In this document: positions 1 to 5,782 of the stretch, one piece after another | Position numbering within the stretch: position 1 is the stretch's first letter | Layout: every line of letters starts with the position of its first letter | NCBI GenBank assembly: GCA_011525265.1 | Contig: WTHV01000054.1 | Span: forward strand, 1 to 5,782 | Source: Alphaproteobacteria bacterium | GTDB lineage: Bacteria > Pseudomonadota > Alphaproteobacteria > Puniceispirillales > Puniceispirillaceae | Direction of reading: 5' to 3' | DNA length: 5,782 nucleotides | The notes under the pieces: generated by a model | What the model was told of the DNA's origin: nothing | The model's database searches: none | The model's input: the letters and a program-made list of their open reading frames with translations, nothing else | Program-made: the position numbers and the translations under genes

Positions 1-69
1 GCACAAGCTTACGCAGCTTTGGCAGCAGAGTTGTTGGCACAAGAGAAAAACCTTCAAGAAAATGAATAA
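1..69 (+). CDS. parA: ParA chromosome-partitioning ATPase, C-terminal end only (partial)
   Basis: The open frame enters from the left edge and ends at TAA 67-69. It encodes 22 residues beginning AQAYAALAAELL and ending QENE. The pattern of a Tyr followed by an Ala/Leu-rich helix with LAAELL matches the extreme C-terminal helix of chromosomal ParA/Soj ATPases, and parB follows directly, as it does in the parAB operon. ParA is a deviant-Walker ATPase that binds DNA non-specifically and moves the ParB-bound origin region. None of its catalytic motifs lie in the window, so the call rests on this short tail and on synteny. The stop is 34 bp before the parB start, consistent with cotranscription. 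Confidence 0.85.
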   Translation, partial: AQAYAALAAELLAQEKNLQENE

Positions 70-78
70 TAACAATAG

Positions 79-92
79 TTTAATATATTAAA
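79..92. repeat. Perfect 14-bp AT-only palindrome before parB
   Basis: TTTAATATATTAAA reads identically on both strands and fills the centre of the 34-bp parA-parB spacer. Its right end overlaps the first bases of the parB Shine-Dalgarno sequence (AAGGA, 91-95). It could be a protein-binding site or a weak hairpin affecting parB translation. Because it contains only A and T in an AT-rich spacer, chance is a serious alternative. Confidence 0.45.
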
Positions 93-95
93 GGA
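91..95 (+). promoter_or_regulatory. Ribosome binding site of parB
   Basis: AAGGA lies 8 nt before the ATG at 104. It is a good Shine-Dalgarno match and fixes the parB start, which also gives the expected N-terminal ParA-interaction motif. Confidence 0.8.
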
Positions 96-103
96 CGGTT
101 GCG

Positions 104-1051
104 ATGTCTGCCTCTGATTCAAAAAAGTCACCAAAGAAACCTACCAAGGGTCTAGGCCGCGGTCTGTCGTCTTTACTGGGTGATGCCGCTCCTGCTGTGG
201 CAAATACACTTGCTTCAGACGGTCAGGCGCCAGCACAAACTGCACCAGCTAGTGGTGCAAGACCAACCGAAATTCGTCTTGTGCCAGTGGAATGGATTAA
301 TCCAGGGCCATGGCAGCCGCGCCGTATCTTTGATAAAACAGCTTTGGAAGAATTAGCGCAGTCAATGACTGAAAATGGGATTGTCCAACCTATTTTGGTG
401 CGCCCCAATCCGCAAAAAGAAGGCCGTTATGAATTAATTGCGGGTGAGCGTCGTTGGCGCGCTGCACAAATGGCACGCTTACATGATATTCCAACGATTA
501 TCCGTGAGTTAAGTGACAAGCAGGCGGCAGAATTATCGCTGATTGAAAATATTCAACGCCAAGATTTATCAGCCATCGAAGAAGCACGTGGTTATCGTGC
601 GTTAATTGACGCCCATGGTTATAGCCAAGAAGATTTGGCAGGCATTGTTGGCAAATCGCGTCCCCATATTGCGAATATGATGCGCTTGTTAAACCTGCCA
701 GATGAGATTCATCACATGATTTTAACAGGGGCGTTAACAGCTGGCCAAGCACGCCCTCTCATTGGTCATGAAGATGCGCTCGCCTTGGCAAAGCAAGTTG
801 TTGAAAAAGGGCTTAGTGCGCGTGAGGTTGAAAAATTAGCGCGTCACGAATTGCCTGAAGATACACAGTCTAAAAAGCCTGAAAAATCATCAGATATCAA
901 AGCGTTAGAGAAAAAAGCCAAAGATGTTTTGGGATTGAGGCTTGCTGTTGATTGGGATGAGAAAAAGGAAAAGGGTGCGGTGAAATTCACTGTATCTAGC
1001 TTTGCACAATTAGATATGATTTTAGAAAAATTAGGATTAAATGACGGCTAA
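104..1051 (+). CDS. parB: ParB chromosome-partitioning protein (CTPase DNA clamp)
   Basis: This 315-residue protein binds parS sites near the origin, loads as a CTP-dependent sliding clamp, and stimulates ParA. The N-terminus is Lys-rich and carries GLGRGLSSLLGD (residues 16-27), the typical chromosomal ParB motif that contacts ParA. A low-complexity Ala/Pro linker (28-55) follows. The ParB/Srx-type N-terminal domain spans about 57-150, with GIVQPILVRP at 92-101, the CTP-binding GERR at 114-117 and ENIQR at 148-152. All these key residues are intact. A helix-turn-helix domain (about 173-199, YSQEDLAGIVGKSRPHIANM) is the parS reader. The last 45 or so residues resemble the C-terminal dimerisation domain. 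Length is normal for the family. The gene is downstream of parA and its stop overlaps the convergent holA stop. Confidence 0.97.
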   Translation: MSASDSKKSPKKPTKGLGRGLSSLLGDAAPAVANTLASDGQAPAQTAPASGARPTEIRLVPVEWINPGPWQPRRIFDKTALEELAQSMTENGIVQPILVRPNPQKEGRYELIAGERRWRAAQMARLHDIPTIIRELSDKQAAELSLIENIQRQDLSAIEEARGYRALIDAHGYSQEDLAGIVGKSRPHIANMMRLLNLPDEIHHMILTGALTAGQARPLIGHEDALALAKQVVEKGLSAREVEKLARHELPEDTQSKKPEKSSDIKALEKKAKDVLGLRLAVDWDEKKEKGAVKFTVSSFAQLDMILEKLGLNDG

Positions 1052-2076
1052 CGTCGCGGCTTTAAGCGCAAACATATACCAAGCAGGCCTTGCCCAAGAT
1101 GGGTATAGGGTTCGGGTATGTGACCTGATTTCAATTCCTGTTCCATATCAATGAGTTTTTGCCAAAATTGTAGGGCGTTCATTTCTGGAATACGATCAAC
1201 TGCCGCTGTGAAGAGTGGCTTTGTTTTAAAATGAACGGGAGGGCGTAGACGCCCTATGGCACTCATCGCTGATTCTCCGCGAGCAACAAGAGCGCGTGCT
1301 TCATATATTTGCTTAAATCCAAATGCCATTTGACGCAAAATCGCTATTGGGGCGATGTCTTCTTGGCGTGCTTTTTCAAGCATTATGCCAAGTTGTTTTA
1401 CATCACCGGATAATACAGATTTCATAAATAAATCAATGGCTTGTGCTGATGAATCACCTAATGCTTCATCGATATCATCGCTTGTTAACGTGCCATTTGG
1501 CCCTGCCATGAGGGCAAGCTTTTCAATCTCTGACCTGCTTGCAAGCCTATCGCTCCCTAATCGGCTTACCAAAAGCTGCATGGCATCTCTGTCAATTGTA
1601 ATGGACTCTTTGGCAAAAATAGATTGCGCTAATTGGCCAATGTCTTTGCCCTCATCAGCATAACAGCCAATAGAGGCAATGTGCGTTTCGCCCTCACAAA
1701 ATTTCACCAGCGCATGGCGTGTTGTGGTATCACTGGCTTCAATAATGAGCCGTGACCCGGTTTTTAGCAAAGGAACAGCTTTTTTCACAGCTTCGGTGAT
1801 CTCTGTGCCTGTACCGCGGAGCCTGACAAGACGCTCATCACCAAAAACAGGCAAGGCGGTGACTTCATCAACAAGGCGGGCAGGGTCTGCTTTGACCTCA
1901 TCGCCTCTCAGAGAGACAGATTGAAAGGGATCATCAAGGTCTGAGACGATTTGCTTTGACAGAGATAGCGCGCGTTCACGCATCAGGCCAATATCAGCGC
2001 CATGGAAAAAATAACACAAATATTTCGGTGCAGGCTTTGCGAGTACCGAGGCAATATCACGTGGTGCTATTTTCAT
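1048..2076 (-). CDS. holA: DNA polymerase III subunit delta (clamp loader)
   Basis: This 342-residue protein is very close in length to E. coli HolA (343). Delta is the clamp-loader subunit that opens the beta sliding clamp so it can be loaded on primed DNA. The N-terminal region (about 17-115) has the family pattern YLCYFFHGADIGLMRERA, then ALPVFGDERLVRLRG (74-88) and SRLIIEASD (108-116), corresponding to the AAA+-like fold that does not hydrolyse ATP. The middle part has the conserved LGSDRLASRSEIEKLALMAG (173-192). The C-terminal collar-like helical domain has IAPIAILRQMAFGFKQIYEAR (about 241-261). An AAGG at 2090-2093 lies 13 nt before the ATG, a little farther than usual. The gene follows lptE after 47 bp, as in the E. 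coli leuS-lptE-holA order. Its TAG (1048-1050) overlaps the convergent parB stop. Confidence 0.93.
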   Translation of the reverse strand: MKIAPRDIASVLAKPAPKYLCYFFHGADIGLMRERALSLSKQIVSDLDDPFQSVSLRGDEVKADPARLVDEVTALPVFGDERLVRLRGTGTEITEAVKKAVPLLKTGSRLIIEASDTTTRHALVKFCEGETHIASIGCYADEGKDIGQLAQSIFAKESITIDRDAMQLLVSRLGSDRLASRSEIEKLALMAGPNGTLTSDDIDEALGDSSAQAIDLFMKSVLSGDVKQLGIMLEKARQEDIAPIAILRQMAFGFKQIYEARALVARGESAMSAIGRLRPPVHFKTKPLFTAAVDRIPEMNALQFWQKLIDMEQELKSGHIPEPYTHLGQGLLGICLRLKPRR

Positions 2077-2123
2077 CGTTTAGCTATTACCTTATCTTGT
2101 GAAATTATTGGTTCGATATGTCC

Positions 2124-2633
2124 TCATAGGCCTTCATAAGCTAAGAAAAAACGCCTCAAGCGCAATGATAATTTATCAGCCAATGTGGCAGTGAGGCGTT
2201 CTTCAGCAAATTGCTTTGACTTGTCCTGACCATAATAGGATGAAATTGTACCAGATGTCGCTGTCGCAGAAATAGAGCCTGAGGTTAACTCCTCGCCGCT
2301 TATCTTATCCTTTAGGCTATAAGATAAAGACATGCTTGTCTTTGAAAGGTTCGATGATTTCCCGCGCAAGGCCAATGTGGATGAGCTTGATGCTGTTAAT
2401 TTCGTATTAAGGCTTAAATCACGCAAAGCTGGTGTCTGGTTTAAATTATCTTTAAGTGAGCGATTAAAAATCTGTTCCAGCCTTGTATTAGGTGCTGTGA
2501 TATCAATGCGATCAAGCTGATCTTGTGTTTGTGCGACAAGTTCGCTTGAAGATATGGTCTGACAGGCTGATAGGCCGCATAGGATAATCAATGCGCCTAG
2601 AAATGTGTACAGATGTGACCTAGATAACAACAT
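2124..2633 (-). CDS. lptE: LPS-assembly lipoprotein LptE
   Basis: A predicted outer-membrane lipoprotein of 169 residues. LptE is known to plug and support the LptD barrel that inserts lipopolysaccharide into the outer leaflet. The chosen start gives a classic lipoprotein signal: SR at 4-5, hydrophobic FLGALIILCG (11-20) and lipobox LSAC with the acylated Cys at 24. The mature part is Ser/Thr-rich and ends in a pattern typical of alphaproteobacterial LptE: a TSGSISATATSGTISSYYGQ strand pair (117-136), then helix FAEERLTATLADKLSLRLRRFF (142-163). An in-frame ATG at 2684 would add 17 hydrophilic residues inside leuS and spoil the signal peptide. The start at 2633 has AGGA 6 nt upstream. The start overlaps the leuS end by 14 bp, implying translational coupling. 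Sequence divergence of LptE is high, so the call leans partly on the leuS-holA context. Confidence 0.85.
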   Translation of the reverse strand: MLLSRSHLYTFLGALIILCGLSACQTISSSELVAQTQDQLDRIDITAPNTRLEQIFNRSLKDNLNQTPALRDLSLNTKLTASSSSTLALRGKSSNLSKTSMSLSYSLKDKISGEELTSGSISATATSGTISSYYGQDKSKQFAEERLTATLADKLSLRLRRFFLAYEGL

Positions 2634-5181
2634 TGATAATCCTATTTGGCACGACAATGACTTTTTTCGGCTCTTGTCCTTCAAGATATTTCACAATTGT
2701 GGGATGCGCTAGTGCTTTTTCACGCGCCTCATCCTTGTCGCAGTCAACAGCAAGGCGCACAGTGGTGCGCAATTTACCATTGACCTGCACACCAATTTCA
2801 ACATCATCAGCAACCAGCCATGTTGCATCAGCTTGTGGCCAAGGAGCGTTTGTTACAAGTCCCTCATTGCCTGCTGCACTCCATAATTCCTCAGCAATAT
2901 GAGGTGAGAATGGCGCAATAAGCTGTGATAAAGTCCCAATTGCAAAATCACGTACTTGATTAGCCCCGTCATTATCTTCTTTTAGATCAGAAATTGCGCC
3001 TGCCAGAATATGAAGTTGCGCCACACAGCGGTTTAGCGCAAAGCGTTCAATATCATTGCCAATGGCTTCAATGGATTGATGAGTCACACGAAGGCATTGT
3101 TTGGCGGCATCAGTTAGATTATCTGTATCTTCAATGCCTTGTGAGCCAGATAGTTTGTCTTTCAAGCGCCACAGTTTTTGGATGAAACGATTAGCGCCTT
3201 CTACACCAGATTCTGTCCATTCAAGGTCACGTTCTGGCGGCGAATCTGAAAGCATGAATAAGCGTGCTGTATCAGCACCATAAGTCTCAATGATAAGCTC
3301 AGGGTCAACCACATTACGCTTTGACTTACTCATCTTTTCAACACGGCCAGCCTCAATGGCTTCGCCTGTTTTGGTGTGCACCCAGCCATCAGCTGTTTTT
3401 GTTACCTCTTCAGGGAAAAGCCATGCGCCATTATTATCACGGTAAGATTGATGACAAACCATCCCTTGTGTTAAAAGGCCGGCGAAAGGCTCGGCTAAGT
3501 CTAAATAGCCTACTTGTGAGAGGGCTCTTGTAAAGAAGCGTGAATAAAGCAAATGCAGAACCGCATGTTCTACGCCGCCAATATATTGATCAACAGGCAT
3601 CCAATAGGCAGCTGCTTCTTTCGAGAAAGCCCCTTCTGCCTTTGGGTCTGTATAGCGCAAGAAATACCATGAGCTTTCAAAGAAAGTATCAAAAGTATCT
3701 GTTTCTCTTCTTGCGTCTTTGCCACAGCTTGGGCAGGCGGTATGTTTCCATGTCGGATGATTGGCAAGCGGGTTGCCATTGCCGCCAAATTCCACATCTG
3801 TTGGCAATGTGACAGGCAAATCGGCATCAGGCACTGGCACCGCACCACAATCATCACAATAAATAATTGGAATAGGACAGCCCCAATAGCGCTGACGCGA
3901 TACACCCCAATCACGCAAGCGATAGGTGGTCTTAGCACTGCCACAGCCAAGTGATTCAAGCGTTTCAATTGCTTTTTCTTTACCATCTTCCACAGATAGG
4001 CCGTTCCAATCGCCTGAATTAATCAATCTGCCAGGGCCTGTATAGGCTTCATGACCAATTGTGAAACTTGCCTCATCTTCATCTTTTGGCAGGACGACAG
4101 GTGTCACGCTGCAATCATATTTGCGTGCAAAATCAAGATCACGTTGATCATGGGCAGGACAGCCAAAAATCGCGCCTGTGCCATAATCCATTAAGACAAA
4201 ATTGGCGATATAGACAGGTAATGTCGCCCCCTCAATAAGCGGGTGTGTCACCTCTAGGCCTGTGAGATAGCCTTTTTTCTCAGCCTTCTCAATCGCCGCT
4301 TCTGATGTGCCAAGTGCAGAACACTCTGCCAAAAAGGCCTCTGCATCTTGATTGCTTTTCGCCAATGACAGGGCAAGCGGATGATTCGGTGCCACAGCCA
4401 CAAAAGACGCGCCATAAAGCGTATCAGGGCGTGTGGTGAAAATCTCCAGCTCAGTGAAATGCGCATTTTCAGATGATGCCTTGAAAGTCAGGGATGCGCC
4501 AACTGATTTGCCAATCCAATTATGTTGCATCAGACGCACACGATCTGGCCATCTATCAAGACCTTCAATGGCTTCTAGTAGATCAGAGGCGTAATCTGTA
4601 ATTTTCAAAAACCACTGAGAGAGCTGTTTGCGCTCAACCGCAACCCCAGAACGCCATCCTTTGCCATCAACAACCTGCTCATTGGCAAGAACGGTTTGTT
4701 CAACGGGATCCCAATTGACCCATGATTCTTTACGATAAGCAAGGCCAGCTTGTAAAAACTCCAAGAACATTTTCTGCTCATGGCGGTAATAATCAGGGGT
4801 ACAGGTGGCAATCTCGCGTTCCCAATCATAGGATAGTCCCATACGTTTTAGCTGATCACGCATGGCGGCAATATTTTCAATTGTCCAATCACCAGGGTGA
4901 ACACCGCGCTCCATCGCTGCATTTTCTGCAGGCAATCCAAAGGCATCCCACCCCATAGGGTGCAGAACATTATAGCCTGATGCTTTGCGATAACGAGCGA
5001 CAACATCGCCTAATGTGTAGTTGCGCACATGCCCCATATGGATTCGCCCAGACGGGTAGGGAAACATTTCCATCACATAATATTTTGGCTTGCTATGATC
5101 AATGCTAGATGTGAAAGCTCCTGCTTTTTCCCATTCAGCTTGCCATTTTTCTTCGAGGTGACGAGGGGCAAAATCAGACAT
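2620..5181 (-). CDS. leuS: Leucyl-tRNA synthetase
   Basis: A full-length class I aminoacyl-tRNA synthetase of 853 residues (E. coli LeuRS is 860) that charges tRNA-Leu with leucine in the cytoplasm. The N-terminus has the family signature FPYPSGRIHMGHVRNYTLGD, with the HIGH motif as HMGH at 48-51. The inserted CP1 editing domain runs from about 225 to 420 and keeps the Thr-rich TTRPDTLYG (249-257) and the GTGAIFGCPAHDQRD segment (334-348), whose HDQRD Asp anchors the mischarged amino acid, so proofreading looks intact. Two CxxC pairs (442/445 and 483/486) flank the segment before RRETDTFDTFFESSWY and look like a zinc ribbon. KMSKS is at 616-620. The anticodon-binding helical domain (about 700-780) and the small C-terminal tRNA-binding domain (about 794-853) are present. 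An AGG 8 nt before the ATG serves as ribosome binding site. Confidence 0.98.
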   Translation of the reverse strand: MSDFAPRHLEEKWQAEWEKAGAFTSSIDHSKPKYYVMEMFPYPSGRIHMGHVRNYTLGDVVARYRKASGYNVLHPMGWDAFGLPAENAAMERGVHPGDWTIENIAAMRDQLKRMGLSYDWEREIATCTPDYYRHEQKMFLEFLQAGLAYRKESWVNWDPVEQTVLANEQVVDGKGWRSGVAVERKQLSQWFLKITDYASDLLEAIEGLDRWPDRVRLMQHNWIGKSVGASLTFKASSENAHFTELEIFTTRPDTLYGASFVAVAPNHPLALSLAKSNQDAEAFLAECSALGTSEAAIEKAEKKGYLTGLEVTHPLIEGATLPVYIANFVLMDYGTGAIFGCPAHDQRDLDFARKYDCSVTPVVLPKDEDEASFTIGHEAYTGPGRLINSGDWNGLSVEDGKEKAIETLESLGCGSAKTTYRLRDWGVSRQRYWGCPIPIIYCDDCGAVPVPDADLPVTLPTDVEFGGNGNPLANHPTWKHTACPSCGKDARRETDTFDTFFESSWYFLRYTDPKAEGAFSKEAAAYWMPVDQYIGGVEHAVLHLLYSRFFTRALSQVGYLDLAEPFAGLLTQGMVCHQSYRDNNGAWLFPEEVTKTADGWVHTKTGEAIEAGRVEKMSKSKRNVVDPELIIETYGADTARLFMLSDSPPERDLEWTESGVEGANRFIQKLWRLKDKLSGSQGIEDTDNLTDAAKQCLRVTHQSIEAIGNDIERFALNRCVAQLHILAGAISDLKEDNDGANQVRDFAIGTLSQLIAPFSPHIAEELWSAAGNEGLVTNAPWPQADATWLVADDVEIGVQVNGKLRTTVRLAVDCDKDEAREKALAHPTIVKYLEGQEPKKVIVVPNRIINVVI
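2640..2643 (-). promoter_or_regulatory. Ribosome binding site of lptE, inside the leuS 3' end
   Basis: AGGA on the minus strand sits 6 nt before the ATG at 2633 and lies within the last codons of leuS. It decides the lptE start in favour of 2633 over the in-frame ATG at 2684. Confidence 0.7.
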
Positions 5182-5219
5182 TATGCAAACCTATATCTGC
5201 GATTGAGTGAGTGTGACAT
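5181..5219 (-). other. 12-codon mini-ORF abutting leuS (possible leader, unproven)
   Basis: On the minus strand, ATG at 5219-5217 opens a 12-residue frame, MSHSLNRRYRFA, ending in TAA at 5183-5181. Its stop shares one base with the leuS ATG (TAATG). No Shine-Dalgarno sequence precedes it; the upstream bases are an AT tract. It has a single Leu codon, so it does not resemble a leucine attenuation peptide. It may be chance. Confidence 0.15.
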
Positions 5220-5223
5220 TATA
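5218..5223 (-). promoter_or_regulatory. Candidate -10 element (TATAAT) ahead of leuS
   Basis: A perfect TATAAT hexamer on the minus strand lies 36 bp before the leuS ATG in the 66-bp spacer. At the usual 16-18 bp spacing the upstream hexamer (about ACGCCT) does not resemble TTGACA, so only half of a sigma-70-type promoter is seen. The surrounding tract is AT-rich, which raises the chance of a coincidental match. Confidence 0.3.
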
Positions 5224-5228
5224 AAATT

Positions 5229-5257
5229 AAAAAAGCGAAAAGGCGTCTTAGCCTTCT
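5229..5257 (-). terminator. Weak terminator-like hairpin at the end of the DUF3576 gene
   Basis: On the minus strand, AGAAGGC (5257-5251) can pair with GCCTTTT (5244-5238) around a 6-nt loop, TAAGAC, which contains the gene's stop codon. The stem has 7 pairs including one G-U. After CGC a run of six T follows (5234-5229). The geometry suggests a weak intrinsic terminator or attenuator between this gene and leuS. The stem is short with only three G-C pairs, and the T run is offset by 3 nt, so efficiency would probably be partial at best. Confidence 0.3.
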
Positions 5258-5763
5258 GATTCTACCTGAATGGCAGCCCTAATTTCGCGCGCTCTTGTCA
5301 AGATAAGCTCTTCAAGGCGCAGACCCATTGCTGTATCTTGGCCCGCATCAACCCATGCGCCATTATCATTGCGCTGAAGATAGACAAGGACGCGGATAGC
5401 ATCTGAGCGCAATTCACGGTCCAGAACAAAAATCGCAAGCTTCAGGCGTTCATTTGGGCGATCTGGTAGCGAATACCATTCTGTTAAGATTGAGCCGCCA
5501 AATGTGTCAACATCTGCTAGCGGGACGAATGAGGCTATATCCAATGACGCACGCCATAATAGCGCATTGACTGGCAATGATGCGCCCGTATCAGATTTCG
5601 GACTACCAATATCAGAGATGACAATGCCTGCCTTATCTTTGCCCGTAAGGAACGAGCCTGTGTCATCACTATTATCTTGCGCGGCAGTATTCTCGCCAAG
5701 TTCAAGACCTGAGCAAGCAGAAAGGCTAAGTGAGATAAGAAGAAATAAGGCAAAACGTGTCAT
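5248..5763 (-). CDS. DUF3576 family predicted lipoprotein
   Basis: A 171-residue protein with a lipoprotein signal peptide: TR at 2-3, hydrophobic FALFLLISLSL, lipobox LSAC with the acylated Cys at 17 and Ser at +2. An acidic, probably flexible linker (about 20-45) follows. The folded part matches what I recall of the DUF3576 family of Alphaproteobacteria: VNALLWRASLDIASFVPLADVDTFGG (65-90), then TEWYSLPDRPNERLKLAIFVLDRELRSDAIRV with the Trp-Tyr and RELR core, and a closing helix LEELILTRAREIRAA (150-164). Its biochemical role is unknown. The signal predicts a periplasmic, membrane-anchored location, and with no Asp at +2 the outer membrane is likelier by the E. coli sorting rule. GGAG lies 6 nt before the ATG. 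leuS follows after 66 bp. The family assignment is from memory of conserved patterns, not a search. Confidence 0.85.
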   Translation of the reverse strand: MTRFALFLLISLSLSACSGLELGENTAAQDNSDDTGSFLTGKDKAGIVISDIGSPKSDTGASLPVNALLWRASLDIASFVPLADVDTFGGSILTEWYSLPDRPNERLKLAIFVLDRELRSDAIRVLVYLQRNDNGAWVDAGQDTAMGLRLEELILTRAREIRAAIQVESEG

Positions 5764-5769
5764 TTTCGT

Positions 5770-5773
5770 CTCC
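5770..5773 (-). promoter_or_regulatory. Ribosome binding site of the DUF3576 gene
   Basis: GGAG on the minus strand, 6 nt before the ATG at 5763, supports that start. Any promoter for this gene lies beyond the right edge of the window. Confidence 0.7.
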
Positions 5774-5782
5774 GAAAAGCAG

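Noticed and set aside
498..752. 84-codon antisense frame within parB
   Set aside because: It runs opposite to a clear ParB CTP-binding and helix-turn-helix coding region; no protein family pattern is visible.
1079..1105. Small inverted repeats near the holA 3' end as a parB terminator
   Set aside because: Stems are 3-5 bp with mismatches, lie in holA coding sequence and are not followed by a T run.
2058..2063. CACGTG core as a possible parS half (also at 585-590)
   Set aside because: The flanks do not match the parS consensus TGTTTCACGTGAAACA; only the central hexamer and a few bases agree, and both copies are inside coding regions. No convincing parS site is in the window.
2634..2684. Longer lptE starting at ATG 2684
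   Set aside because: The added 17 residues are hydrophilic and lie in leuS; the later ATG has a better ribosome binding site and yields a proper lipoprotein signal peptide.
3570..3986. 138-codon open frame on the minus strand in a different frame of leuS
   Set aside because: It lies wholly within the well-supported leuS reading frame, has no recognisable domain and has a composition typical of an out-of-frame shadow.
5535..5753. 72-codon frame overlapping the DUF3576 gene on the same strand
   Set aside because: It is a shifted frame of the lipoprotein gene, with no family pattern; the in-frame lipoprotein signal and ribosome binding site explain the region.

Overview
This window looks like a conserved, origin-proximal chromosomal segment of an alphaproteobacterium. 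The gene content is the chromosome-partitioning pair parA/parB facing a convergent block that reads DUF3576 lipoprotein, leuS, lptE, holA. From general knowledge, this arrangement is common in Alphaproteobacteria and lies close to gidA/gidB and the replication origin. GC content sampled by eye is about 40-50%, lower than in many cultured Alphaproteobacteria. That would suit a marine or otherwise streamlined lineage, but I cannot name a genus from the sequence. I see no mobile elements, tRNA or rRNA genes, CRISPR arrays or phage genes.

Layout: 1-69 (+) is the last 22 codons of parA. A 34-bp AT-rich spacer (70-103) carries a perfect palindrome and the parB ribosome binding site. 104-1051 (+) is complete parB. 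All remaining genes are on the minus strand and read from right to left: 5763-5248 a DUF3576-type lipoprotein, 5181-2620 leuS, 2633-2124 lptE (its start overlaps the leuS end by 14 bp), and 2076-1048 holA (its stop overlaps the parB stop by 4 bp). No gene-free stretch exceeds 70 bp. The longest gap (5182-5247) holds a weak terminator-like hairpin, a perfect TATAAT hexamer and a 12-codon mini-ORF abutting leuS.

Functionally, parA/parB segregate the newly replicated origin. holA supplies the delta subunit of the clamp loader, leuS charges tRNA-Leu, and lptE together with the DUF3576 protein are predicted lipoproteins of the cell envelope. The leuS-lptE-holA order matches that known from E. coli, so this is a housekeeping block rather than a specialised system. 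I found no sign of an undescribed system. The points worth a second look are small regulatory-scale ones in the two spacers and at the gene overlaps.
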